Shown: piece after piece, positions 38,752 through 50,200 of the stretch
How positions within the stretch are numbered: position 1 is the stretch's first letter
Layout: every line of letters starts with the position of its first letter
Assembly (NCBI GenBank): GCA_026874595.1
Contig: CM049313.1
Coordinates: 26,162,008 to 26,226,007, forward strand
DNA length: 64,000 bases
Origin: Sipunculus nudus
Lineage: Eukaryota > Annelida > Sipuncula > Golfingiida > Sipunculidae
Direction: 5' to 3'
Notes under the pieces: model-generated
The model's database searches: none
Told to the model about the DNA's origin: nothing
Seen by the model: only the letters and a program-made list of their open reading frames with translations
Made by a program: the position numbers and the translations under genes

Positions 38752-39491
38752 AGGCCTACAGACCTTATGCGAACCTGCGCATTGGGAAATACACCAGGTA
38801 TAATGCTTCAATGCTGGACCATTACTTTTCATGTATATGAACAATGGAAGTACTAAAAACTTTGAATAAGAAACAATTACACAAACATCACTGCTGAAAT
38901 TCTGGCATGGGTGCACACAACACAAAAACAATTGTAGCTGGCACCACCAGTCTTTTATACTTCGAAGCTATCAGAGATATACACATATGCCAATTTTCAG
39001 ACTGATATATCAAACCCCTCCTGAGAAATAAGCAGGAACACACATTATGCAAAAATTATTGTAGGTGGCACCACCAGTCTTGTATATGACAAAGCTATTC
39101 GATATGTATAAATAGGCCCAATTTCTGGCTGATATATCAAATTCCTCTGTAGAAATAAGCAGGCACATACACTGTGCAAAAGTAAATGTACGTGGCACCA
39201 CCTGTCTTGTAAATGAGAATACCATCAAAGATGCATAGACAGGTCAAAATATCAGTCCAATACATCAAACTTCCCCATAGGTTGATCACTATCTAAGAAA
39301 ATGCAGTTAGAAAAAAAATAAACAAAATCCGATATAGTTTTTTGGATGACTTATTATTTGCAAAAAAATATGTGATGCTAGGTCCTGCCATTTTTGAGAT
39401 AGCTATGGTTAAGGTACAGACGACACACGATGCACGACAGACGACGGATGACACCGCACCATCGCATAAGCTCACAGGTTCGCTAAAAAAG
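38752..39491 (+). mobile_element. Family A composite element, internally deleted
   Basis: Head AGGCCTACAGACCTTATG, boxes near 38941, 39064 and 39193, then an abrupt jump to the last 200 bases and the tail CATCGCATAAGCTCAC AGGTTCGCTAAAAAA. The short section and the lower modules are missing. Confidence 0.7.
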
Positions 39492-39791
39492 GTATGGTTC
39501 TCAGGCAATTTTTTTCAGAAATCAATGCCGGCGGGCGCTTTTTATATTTTAATTTTTTTGGTATGTTTCGATAAAAATGTCAAATGATAAGGGAAAAACA
39601 TGAAAATAACAGTTTTATTTTGCTAAATAAGTGAAAGCACTACAAAACAAAGGAAAATGTATGGTTTTATCTTCTTGAAAGAAATGTCGGAGCGGCAGCA
39701 GCTCACAATTGGAAAGTTTTTATTGAAAATCAAAATAAAAATTTTTGATGCGGGGGTTTAAAATTTATGCGGGCGGTGCCTGAGAACATAC
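39492..39791. mobile_element. 300-bp MITE candidate
   Basis: The ends are imperfect inverted repeats: GTATGGTTCTCAGGCA on the left and TGCCTGAGAACATAC on the right. Inside lie GCCGGCGGGCGC and GCGGGCGGTGCC in inverted arrangement. It interrupts family A tail sequence. Confidence 0.6.
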
Positions 39792-40112
39792 TTTTAATTT
39801 TTTTTTGGCCTTAGAGATGACTGATTTTTTTGCATTAAATTTGGTGATGCTAGCTCCTTCCGTTTTGAGATACTATGGGTTAACGTATGGACGAAGGCAC
39901 ACCATCGCATAAGCTAGAGTTCGCTATAAATATAGATGGTGCCATAGGTATGAAAGGGCACTGCAATAGAAACTGACACAGTTGGCAGCAACTGGTCCAA
40001 GACAAATGCACACAGGGCACACAATTTATGCAGTGATTGTTTTGGCTCCCAATGACTTGACCTTGAAACTCTTGTTCCCCGTGTTATGGGGAGGTAAATA
40101 AACAAATACAAT
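39792..40112 (+). repeat. Family A tail fragment and unassigned sequence
   Basis: The first 135 bases are a tail fragment (CACACCATCGCATAAGCTAG). The rest is unassigned up to the 27-bp array. Confidence 0.5.
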
Positions 40113-42424
40113 GCCTGGTCCCTGTTGATTCCTACCTTAGCCTGGTCCCTGTTGATTCTTACCTTAGCCTGGTCCCTGCTGATTCCTACCTTAGCCTAGT
40201 CCCTGCTGATTCCTAGCTTAGCCTGGTCCCTGCTGATTCCAACTTAGCCTGGTCCCTGCTGATTCCATTCTTAGCCTGGTCCCTGCTGATTCCTAGCTTA
40301 GCCTGGTCCCTGATGATTCCTACCTTAGCCTAGTCCCTGCTGATTCCAACCATAGCCTTGTCCCTGCTGATTCCAAGTTAGCCTGGTCCTTGTTGATTCC
40401 TACCATAGCCTTGTCCCTGCTGATTCCTACCTTAGCCTGGTCCCTGCTGATTCCAACTTAGTCTGGTCCCTGCTGATTTCTACCTTATCCTGGTCCCTGC
40501 TGATTCCTACCTTAGCCTGGTCCCTGATGATTCCTACCTTAGCCTGGTCCCTGCTGAATCCTACCTTAGCCTGGTCCCTGCTGATTCCAACCTTAGCCTT
40601 GTCCTTGCTGAACCCTACATTAGCCTTGTCCCTGCTGATTCCAACTTAGCCTTGTCCCTACTGAATGGTATACCTTAACCTGGTTCCTGCTGAGCCCTAC
40701 CTTAGCCTGGTCCTTGCTGATTCCTAGCTTATCTTCTCCCTGCTAAGCCCTACATTAACCTGGTCCTTGCTGGGTCCTACCTTAGCCTGGTCCCTGCTGA
40801 TTTCTACCTTATCCTGGTCCCTGCTGATTCCTAGCTTAGCCTAGTCCCTGCTGATTCCAACTTAGCCTGGTCCATGCTGAATCCTACCTTAGCCTGGTCC
40901 CTGCTGAATCCTACCTTAGCCTTTTCCTTGCTGATTCCTACCTTAGCCTGGTCCCTGATGATTACTACCTTAGCCTTGTCCTTGCTGAATCCTACCTTAG
41001 CCTTGTCCCTGATGATTCCAACCTTAGCCTTGTCCTTGCTGAACCCTACATTAGTCTTGTCCCTGCTGATTCCACCTTAGCCTGGTCCCTGCTGATTTCT
41101 ACCTTATCCTGGTCCCTGCTGATTCCTACCTTAGCCTGGTCCCTGATGATTCCTACCTTAGCCTGGTCCCTGCTGAATCCTACCGTAGCCTGGTCCCTGC
41201 TGATTCCAACCTTAGCCTTGTCCTTGCTGAACCCTACATTAGCCTTGTCCCTGCTGATTCCAACTTAGCCTTGTCCCTACTGAATGGTATACCTTAGCCT
41301 GGTTCCTGCTGAGCCCTACCTTAGCCTGGTCCTTGCTGATTCCTAGCTTATCTTCTCCCTGCTAAGCCCTACATTAACCTGGTCCTTGCTGGGTCCTACC
41401 TTAGCCTGGTCCCTGCTGATTCCAACATTAGCCTGGTCCCTGCTGATTCCAACCTAAGCCTTCTCCCTGCTGAGCCCTACCTTAGCCAGGTCCCTGCTGA
41501 TTCCTACCTTAGCCTGGTCCCTGCTGATTCCTAGCTTAGCCTAGTCCCTGCTGATTCCCACCTTAGCCTGGTCCACACTGATTCCCACCTTAGCCTGGTC
41601 CCTGCTGATTCCAACATTAGCCTTCTCCCTGCTGAGCCCTACCTTAGCCTGGTCCCTGCTGATTCCTACCTTAGCCTGGTCCCTGCTGATTCCTAGCTTA
41701 GCCTAGTCCTTGCTGATTCCCACCTTAGCCTGGTCCATGCTGATTCCCACCTTAGCCTGGTCCCTGCTGGACTAGCATTAGCCTGGTCCTTGCTGATTCC
41801 AACCTTAGCCTTCTCCCTGCTGAACCCTACCTTAGCCTGGTCCCTGCTGATTTATAGCTTAGCCTAGTCCCTGCTGATTCCCACCTTAGCCTGGTCCATG
41901 CTGATTCCCACCTTAGCCTGGTCCCTGATGATTCCAACCTTAGCCTGGTCCCTGCTGATTCCAACATTAGCCTTCTCCCTGCTGAGCCCTACCTTAGCCT
42001 GGTCCCTGCTGATTCCTACCTTAGCCTGGTCCCTGCTGATTTCTAGCTTAGCCTAGTCCCTGCTGATTCCCACCTTAGCCTGGTCCATGCTGATTCCCAC
42101 CTTAGCCTGGTCCATGCTGATTCCCACCTTAGCCTGGTCCCTGCTGATTCCAACATTAGCCTTCTCCCTGCTGAGCCCTACCTTAGCCTGGTCCCTGCTG
42201 ATTCCTACCTTAGCCAGGTCCCTGCTGATTCCTACCTTAGCCTGGTCCCTGCTGATTTCTAGCTTAGCCTAGTCCCTGCTGATTCCCACCTTAGCCTAGT
42301 CCCTGGTGATTCCCACCTTAGCCTGGTCCATGCTGATTCCCACCTTAGCCTGGTCCCTGCTGATTCCAACATTAGCCTTCTCCCTGCTGAGCCCTACCTT
42401 AGCCTGGTCCCTGCTGATTCCTAC
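40113..42424 (-). repeat. 27-bp minisatellite copied from the end of POLG exon c and its donor
   Basis: About 85 units. On the minus strand each unit reads GTAGGAATCAGC then AGGGACCAGGCTAAG with small variations. The first unit is the last nine codons of exon c (42398-42424). Each unit border recreates the exon-intron junction AAG|GTAGG, though variants such as AAG|CTAGG or a 26-bp unit lose it. A block of about 619 bp (23 units) is duplicated: the marker CTGAATGGTA lies at 40661 and 41280. Near the exon, blocks of 7, 8 and about 13 units repeat. Confidence 0.95.
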
Positions 42425-42504
42425 CAGGGCTGCTGTCTTACTGTGGAGATCAGTCCCCTCAGACTTCTGGCCCTGCAGGGTCATCCACCCAAATGCTGTG
42501 CAAC
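42398..42504 (-). CDS. POLG: POLG exon c: start of the O-helix (motif B), fused to the 27-bp array
   Basis: The acceptor ACATTTTCAG|GTTGCAC completes the Gly codon, then [16 protein letters not shown] and [19 protein letters not shown] follow. The last nine residues begin the O-helix, which positions the incoming nucleotide. The Arg and Lys correspond to human R943 and K947. The exon ends AAG|GTAGGG and the next exon starts VFNYGRIYG, so a 17.8-kb intron splits the O-helix after that Lys. The final 27 bases and the donor are the first unit of the 27-bp minisatellite at 40113-42424. Without splicing, the frame stays open for 33 more residues of imperfect VGISRDQAK copies, then stops with TAG at 42296-42298. 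Confidence 0.95.
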
Positions 42505-42663
42505 CTGAAAATGTAGACAAGAGAAAAGTGTTCATCTGGTAGTCCACTGACAACATTCAAACGATTATTTGTCATCTCTACAGTTACTGATAGTGCTTGA
42601 TATGGACAGTAGGTATAGTTTATGAGTGTGTTTGTAATTATGTGTTGTTTTCAGGGAGGTTAC

Positions 42664-42799
42664 CATGGATCTTGGCGAAATGAGCATCTCCTAATACTGC
42701 AGCAATCCAGAGTTCCTGAGAGTCCACATCAGCTCCTACAAACTGGTAGCCAGGAGGAGACTGGATCATGGCCTTCAGTTCACTGCCAACACGATCTGA
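42664..42799 (-). CDS. POLG: POLG exon b: motif A (catalytic aspartate)
   Basis: This exon encodes 45 residues plus one base, from [18 protein letters not shown] to [10 protein letters not shown]. It contains family A polymerase motif [20 protein letters not shown]. The first Asp of DVD corresponds to the catalytic D890 of human POLG and the Glu to E895. The acceptor is TTCTCACAG|TCAGATC and the donor is CATG|GTAACC, giving phase 1 out. It is followed by a short ordinary intron of 159 nt, in contrast to the repeat-filled introns elsewhere. Confidence 0.96.
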
Positions 42800-43208
42800 C
42801 TGTGAGAACAAGCAGCATACATGAAAAATTACTCAAATCTTAATTTCATTACATGTTGTACATAACACAAATTTATTATACTTTGCCTGAAAAAAAAGTC
42901 TATTTGGACAATACTGTGTCTGAGCTTTACAAATGACAATTAGGCCTTCAAAGATTATTATTTTTATCTATCATGCAATCTAGTTCCCTTCCCCCCCCCC
43001 CCCTCCAAAAAAAAATTCTTGATAAGCCTAGTTAAATGTTCCACATGAGCTGTGAAAGTAGATGATAGTAGGAATACTGTAACCATTGTGAGGATCCAAT
43101 CATGTAAGTTCAAATCTGACAATCACAGAGCTCTCAGTGTATTATTTTTCAACTCCTAACCTTAATATCAGAACTTAAACACAACAAAATATGGATTAAA
43201 TTAAAACA
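42800..43208. other. Intron, no element recognised
   Basis: Unique AT-rich sequence with a run of C at about 42990-43003. Confidence 0.5.
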
Positions 43209-43905
43209 CAGTAGAATGCTGTTTTTCCGAACACCATTTTTCCAAAATTTCATTTTTCTGAAATTTTAAATGGTAACTGAAAATTTAATTGTAATTATTA
43301 AATATATATTTTAAGCCTGTAAACATTTCAATTGAATTTTTGTAATTTTGAGTCACAAGGGCCTGCAGTGGTGACCTTAATTAATTAGTTCTTGGCCGAT
43401 GTTGTCTCAAGGGCAAAGGTGTGAAAACTACAGCTAGCCATGCTCTGTTAGGCTTCCTATACCCCTGTGTGTTATCAACCGTATCTAGTTTGTACTCAGG
43501 CAAGCATAATTCATTGGCTTGGGCTAGGATTTCAGGCCAAATAACTGAGCTGTTTACTCGCATGAGCATTAAAGGTATTATTCATACATTGCTTTATAGT
43601 TCACTCACATGAGCAATTGTGTCATCTACAACTTGCCATTATTCAGCTTATTCATCAATTAATTTTTACTGTCAAGAAGAACACTATTCAAACAATACCA
43701 TCTAACTGTCTGTTTTGGCAGAGATTTGGGAATGAATAAAGAGAAAACAGGTTGGAATTATGTTTTGATGAAAAGCTGACAATCCTTGAGCAGCTCGACC
43801 GTGGTGACTAGCCTGCCATCATCGCAAGGAATTTCAACATTGGCAGATCCACTATTACCAAAATAAAAACAGCAGTTATACATGTGCTGCACGGGCAGTC
43901 CCCCT
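43209..43905 (+). pseudogene. pogo/Tigger-like transposon remnant
   Basis: CAGTAGAATGCTGTTTTTCC and GAACACC at 43209 look like a pogo/Tigger terminus. At 43764-43876 the plus strand reads FDEKLTILEQLDRGD, a stop, then PAIIARNFNIGRSTITKIK. This matches the pattern of the CENP-B/pogo N-terminal helix-turn-helix (EKL..I..L..G, then IA..F..G.STI..IK). The in-frame TAG and the missing DDE domain mark it as dead and truncated. Confidence 0.65.
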
Positions 43906-44206
43906 TTGGGGTGTAAAAAAAACTAAATGAGCTTCACTAGTGGCAATGTCATTTGACCTTTGCCTCCAGTGAATTTGTTGATATGGGCACTCATGTATCT
44001 TTAAAGCAGGTTAGACTGATCTTTGTTAATCAAGCTCTCCAATAAATCCAATATTTTTTATATTCCCTGTGGTCAATTACGCAGGTTGAAAAAAAAGCAC
44101 TGTGTTCCCCAGGTAAAATGGCAGTAAGTTAACCATTAAACTGTCGTACAAACTTGCCACTCGACCCATCCACATTTTCCCAAGAGTTTGTTTTTAAAAA
44201 AAAAAC
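43906..44206. other. Intron, no element recognised
   Basis: Unique sequence. Nothing further seen. Confidence 0.4.
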
Positions 44207-46924
44207 AAGGCCTACAGGCCTAATGCCTGTTCATATATATGAACAATGCAAGTACTAAACATTTTGAACAAGAAACAATAAACAATCATCACTGCTGAAA
44301 TTCTGGCATGGGTGCACACAACACAAAAATTATTGTAAGTGGCACCACCAGTCTTGTATACGACAAAGCTATTTGACATGTATAAATATGCCGAATTTCA
44401 GGCTGATATATCAAATTCCTCAGTAGAATTAAGCAGGCACATACATTTTGCAAATGTCTTTGTAGATGGCGACACCTGTCTTGTGAAGGAGAAAGCCATT
44501 AAAGACACATAGACAGGTCAGAATATCAGGCCAATACATCAAACTTACCTTGAGTCTGATGCATGGGGCTGACCAGGCTTAGGTGAGAAAGGCTGTTGCC
44601 CCGAGTGTACTGTGACAAATTACTTGCTCAGGCTACTGTACTGAGTGAACTCTTGAATTGAACCTGGTTACACTGAGTGAACTTTTGACCTGTACCTGGC
44701 TGCACTGAGTGAACTCTTGACCTGTTGCATAATCTGACACAGTTGGCAGTCTGCCAAAGCTATAAATAAATCCAGGCTGACCTTTTACCTATTGCCAAAC
44801 CTGAAATAGTAGCCACACAATTGCATAAGCTCACAGATTGGCTCCATATGCAGCCCTGAGGGGCATGACACCCATGAGGTGATCACATGATATTCATGAG
44901 GTGATCACATGCTACCCATGTGATGATCACATGCTGCCCATGAGGTGATCAAATGCCTTGTGCTTGGCTGCACTGATTGAACTGTTGACCTATATTTGGC
45001 TGCACTGAATGAACTCTTGATCTGTTGCCAAATCTGAAACAGTTGGCAGTTTCTCAACCTATTCAAGAAACATACACAATCTTGGCCTGTTATGTAACTC
45101 GGCTAAAATTTATCCAACATAAACCCTTTGAACAAACTTGAGAAGGCTCACCTCTGGGATCATTTCTGTAAAATATTGAACAATTTGGCTGGACTTTTTA
45201 CAAGAAGAAGACTTTTAAAGTTTTTTTTCAGCTTTTCCCTGTAAAATCTAAGTAAATGCAGATAGCAAAAATAAGCTGAATCCATCAACATTTGATATGT
45301 GACTGATAATTGCATAAAATTTGGGGATGGTAGCTCCTGCTATTCCTGAGAAATTATGAGTTAGTGTACAGATGATATGAAATATCATAAATCTACATTT
45401 TTTAAAAGCTTAAAAAAAACATTCTTGTCAATATTTTCCAATGATATTCAGAAATCTAAATGTCTAGATGCATGATGTAATGGATGCTGATAAACTGGAG
45501 CTAGGCTAGAAGTATCTGCTTCACACAGCTAACATATATGGTAAAATGACTCAATTCAATCTTTTTAATTCAGCCAAAATTCATTTTTTGGAACCATAAA
45601 GGACAATTATTATTAGAATGATTCAGGGAATTATTCTTGCAAAACATTAAACAAACTGGCCTCAGTATCATCAGTCGAAAAACATTTTGTAGGTTTATAA
45701 CTCATATGGGAAAATACAGCAAAATGGCAAAGTTCAGCTTCCCATAACTCAGCCAAAAATCACTGAACCAAAAATATTTGAACAAACTTGAATTATCAAC
45801 TTCTAAGGATAATTATTGTGTGAGATTTAAGAATTTGGCCCAGTGGTTTTTGAGAAGAAGATTTTTGTAGCCACTTAGCTAACATGGGCTGTTATGGCAT
45901 ATGACTAAATTCAGCTTCCCATAACTCAGCCAAAAGTCACTGAACTGAAACCATTTGAACAAACTTGAATTATCAACATCTAAGGATAATTTATGTGTGA
46001 GATTTCAGAATTTGGCCCAGTGGTTTTTGAGAAGAAGATTTTTGTAGCCACTTAGCTTACATGGGCTGTTATGGCATATGACTAAATTCAGCTTCCCATA
46101 ACTCAGCCAAAAGTCACTGAACTGAGACCATTTGAACAAACTTGAATTATCGACATCTAAGGATAATTTATGTGTGAGATTTCAGAATTTGGCCCAGTGG
46201 TTTTTGAGAAGAAGATTTTTGTAGCCACTTAGCTCAAATGGGCTTTTATTGCATATGACAAAATTCAGCTTCCCATAACTTAGCCAAAAGTCACTGACCT
46301 GAGACCATTTGAACAAACTTCAGAAAGCACTACCCTAGGATCATTTCTGTGCGATATTAAACAATTTGGCCATTTCGTTTCAGAGAAGAAGTTATTTGTA
46401 GCTGTCAGTATGATACAGGCATTGATGACCCCTGTACAAAAAAGGCCGATGCAGGTGGCGCCACCAATACCTCAATTTTAGATATGACTCATGTGACCGA
46501 CATTGGCATAAAATTTGGTGATGATAGCTCAAGCCATTTCTGAGATTGTAATTTTAGTATGCTTTTTTGGACAGATGACTAAGTTCAACTTCCTGTAACT
46601 CGGCGAAAATTCACCGAACTTAAACCATTCGAACAAACTTGAGAGAGATTGTTGCAGGAATCATTTCTGTAAAATATTGGACAATTTGGCTGAACAGATT
46701 CGGAGAAGAAAATTTTTTAAGCTTTTTTAGCTTTTCCCCAATAAAATCTAAGAAAATGCAGTTAGCCAAAAAATAAGCAAAATCCGATAGAGTTTTTTAG
46801 ATGACTAATTTTAAGCATAAAATTTCGTGATGCTAATTCGTGCCGTTTTCAAGATAGTATGGGTTAATGTACAGACAACGGACGCCGCCACACCATCGCA
46901 TAAGCTCACAGGTTCGCTAAAAAA
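44207..46924 (+). mobile_element. Family A composite element, with core, short and 177-bp sections
   Basis: Head AAGGCCTACAGGCCTAATG (shortened), boxes near 44339 and 44467, the CTGCACTGAGTGAAC section, CCCATGAGGTGATCACATG copies (44870-44950), a 177-bp tandem section (45730-46270), a lower box near 46457, and the tail CATCGCATAAGCTCAC AGGTTCGCTAAAAA. It lies about 110 bp downstream of the donor of exon a. Confidence 0.8.
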
Positions 46925-47033
46925 CTTGTTCCCTGATGCTTTCTGAAAAATGGCGCTCTACTTAATATATTTTGTGACACCTGTCATTTACAACAGGTAA
47001 AGCTATCTCAGGCCAATATTCAAAAGTACTCAC

Positions 47034-47205
47034 ATAAGCATTACTTGCTGTCAGCCATGTTGGTTCCACTGCCCGCCTTGTGACAGTGCCTGCTGTGACC
47101 ACTCTCGGTAAGATTGCACCCAGCATGCTTTCCTCATCATACATGTCATTCCCCGTGACGGTATCTGGCAGGTCAGACTTGTTTAAAGTAACCACCATCT
47201 GAGAT
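47034..47205 (-). CDS. POLG: POLG exon a: segment before motif A (SQMVV ... LTASNAY)
   Basis: This exon encodes one split codon plus 57 residues, from [11 protein letters not shown] through [20 protein letters not shown] to LTASNAY. It corresponds to the human segment containing G848, T851, R852 and R853, all retained here. The donor is TAT|GTGAGT. The acceptor is most likely TTTTAG|ATCTCAG, because that keeps the Ser-Gln-Met found in human POLG. A second AG seven bases inside (CTCAG|ATGGTG) would start the exon at 47198. The acceptor lies in the first unit of the 49-bp satellite, so the exon directly abuts about 185 copies of its own 3' splice region. The next exon follows in phase 0 after 4.2 kb. 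Confidence 0.95.
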
Positions 47206-50200
47206 CTAAAATCAGAACCATTACATCTCACGATCAGTCTTCACCATCTGAGATATTAAATCAGAACCATTACACCTCACGATCAGTCTTCACCATCTGA
47301 GGTATTAAATCTGAACCATTACATCCCATGATCAGTCTTCACCATCTGAGATATTTAATCAGAACCATTACACCTCACGATCAGTCTTCACCATCTGAGA
47401 TATTAAATCAGAACCATTACATCCCATGATCAGTCTTCACCATCTGAGATATTAAATCAGAACCATTACATCTCATGATCAGTCTTCACCATCTGAGATA
47501 TTAAATCAGAACCATTACACCTCACGATCAGTCTTCACCATCTGAGATATTAAATCAGAACCATTACATCCCATGATCAGTCTTCACCATCTGAGATATT
47601 AAATCAGAACCATTACATCCCATGATCAGTCTTCACCATCTGAGATATTAAATCAGAACCATTACACCTCACGATCAGTCTTCACCACCTGAGATCTTAA
47701 ATCAGAACCATTACATCCCATGATCAGTCTTCATCATCTGAGATAAAATCAGAACCATTACATCCCATGATCAGTCTTCACCATCTGAGATATTAAATCA
47801 GAACCATTACATTCCATGATCAGTCTTCACAATCTGAGATATTAAATCAGAACCATTACACTTCACGATCAGTCTTCACCATCTGAGATATTAAATCAGA
47901 ACCATTACATCCCATGATCAGTCTTCACCATCTGAGATATTAAATCAGAACCATTACATCTCATGATCAGTCTTCACCATCTGAGATATTAAATCAGAAC
48001 CATTACATCTCATGATCAGTCTTCACCATCTGAGATATTAAATCAGAACCATTACACCTCACGATCAGTCTTCATCATCTGAGATATTAAATCAGAACCA
48101 TTACATCCCATGATCAGGCTTCACCATCTGAGATATTAAATCAGAACCATTACATCTCATGATCAGTCTTCACCATCTGAGATCTTAAATCAGAACCATT
48201 ACACCTCACGATCAGTCTTCACCATCTGAGATATTAAATCAGAACCATTACACCTCACGATCAGTCTTCACCATCTGAGATATTAAATCAGAACCATTAC
48301 ATCCCATGATCAGTCCTCACCATCTAAGATATTAAATCAGAACCATTACATCTCATGATCAGTCTTCACCATCTGAGATATTAAATCAGAACCATTACAT
48401 CTCATGATCAGTCTTCACCATCTGAGATATTAAATCAGAACCATTACATCTCATGATCAGTCTTCACCATCTGAGATCTTAAATCAGAACCATTACACCT
48501 CAAGATCAGTCTTCACCATCTGAGATATTAAATCAGAACCATTACACCTCACGATCAGTCTTCACCATATGAGATATTAAATCAAACCATTACATCCCAT
48601 GATCAGTCTTCACCATCTGAGATATTAAATCAGAACCATTACATCCCATGATCAGTCTTCACCATCTGAGATATTAAATCAGAACCATTACATCTCATGA
48701 TCAGTCTTCACCATCTGAGATATTAAATCAGAACCATTACATCCCATGATCAGGCTTCACCATCTGAGATATTAAATCAGAACCATTACATCTCACGATC
48801 AGTCTTCACCATCTGAGATATTAAATCAGAACCATTACATCTCATGATCAGTCTTCACCATCTGAGATATTAAATCAGAACCATTACACCTCACGATCAG
48901 TCTTCACCATCTGAGATATTAAATCTGAACCATTACATCCCATGATCAGTCTTCACCATCTGAGATATTTAATCAGAACCATTACATCTCATGATCAGTC
49001 TTCACCATCTGAGATCTTAAATCAGAACCATTACACCTCACGATCAGTCTTCACCATCTGAGATATTAAATCAGAACCATTACACCTCACGATCAGTCTT
49101 CACCATATGAGATATTAAATCAGAACCATTACATCCCATGATCAGTCTTCACCATCTGAGATATTAAATCAGAACCATTACATCTCATGATCAGTCTTCA
49201 CCATCTGAGATATTAAATCAGAACCATTACATCTCATGATCAGTCTTCACCATCTGAGATATTAAATCAGAACCATTACATCCCATGATCAGGCTTCACC
49301 ATCTGAGATATTAAATCAGAACCATTACATCTCATGATCAGTCTTCACCATCTGAGATATTAAATCAGAACCATTACATCTCATGATCAGTCTTCACCAC
49401 CTGAGATATTAAATCAGAACCATTACACCACACGATCAGTCTTCACCACCTGAGATATTAAATCAGAACCATTACACCTCACGATCAGTCTTCACCATCT
49501 GAGATATTAAATCAGAACCATTACATCTCATGATCAGTCTTCACCATCTGAGATATTAAATCAGAACCATTACATCTCATGATCAGTCTTCACCATCTGA
49601 GATATTAAATCAGAACCATTACATCCCATGATCAGTGTTCACCATCTGAGATATTAAATCAGAACCATTACATCCCATGATCAGGCTTCACCATCTGAGA
49701 TATTAAATCAGAACCATTACATCCCATGATCAGGCTTCACCATCTGAGATATTAAATCAGAACCATTACACCTCATGATCAGTCTTCACCATCTGAGATA
49801 TTAAATCAGAACCATTACACCCCATGATCAGTCTTCACCATCTGAGATATTAAATCAGAACCATTACACCTCACGATCAGTCTTCACCATCTGAGATATT
49901 AAATCAGAACCATTACATTCCATGATCAGTCTTCACCATCTGAGATATTAAATCAGAACCATTACATCCCATGATCAGTCTTCACCATCTGAGATATTAA
50001 ATCAGAACCATTACATCCCATGATCAGTCTTCACCATCTGAGATATTAAATCAGAACCATTACATCCCATGATCAGTCTTCACCATCTGAGATATTAAAT
50101 CAGAACCATTACATCTCATGATCAGTCTTCACCATCTGAGATATTAAATCAGAACCATTACATCTCACGATCAGTCTTCACCATCTGAGATATTAAATCA

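Larger units (their letters stand above)
15458..47205 (-). other. POLG: POLG gene, internal part: six exons and five complete introns
   Basis: Catalytic subunit of mitochondrial DNA polymerase gamma, a family A polymerase that replicates and repairs mtDNA in the matrix. Six minus-strand exons total 754 nt. Every junction has GT/AG borders and compatible phases, and the joined reading frame has no stop. Intron sizes in order are about 4.2 kb, 159 nt, 17.8 kb, 212 nt and 8.6 kb. The flanking introns run past both window ends. The upstream intron is at least 16.8 kb and holds a 9-kb satellite. The exonuclease domain and spacer (beyond 64000) and the C-terminus with motif C (before 1) are missing. 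The identification rests on long runs identical to animal POLG as I know it. Intact frames and splice sites argue against a pseudogene. Confidence 0.95.

Noticed and set aside
40874-42272. Plus-strand frames with repeated LLIPTLAWS peptides
   Set aside because: Antisense translation of the 27-bp array.
47034-47231. ATG at 47231 on the minus strand as a translation start
   Set aside because: It lies in satellite sequence upstream of the acceptor. The real frame enters by splicing at 47205.
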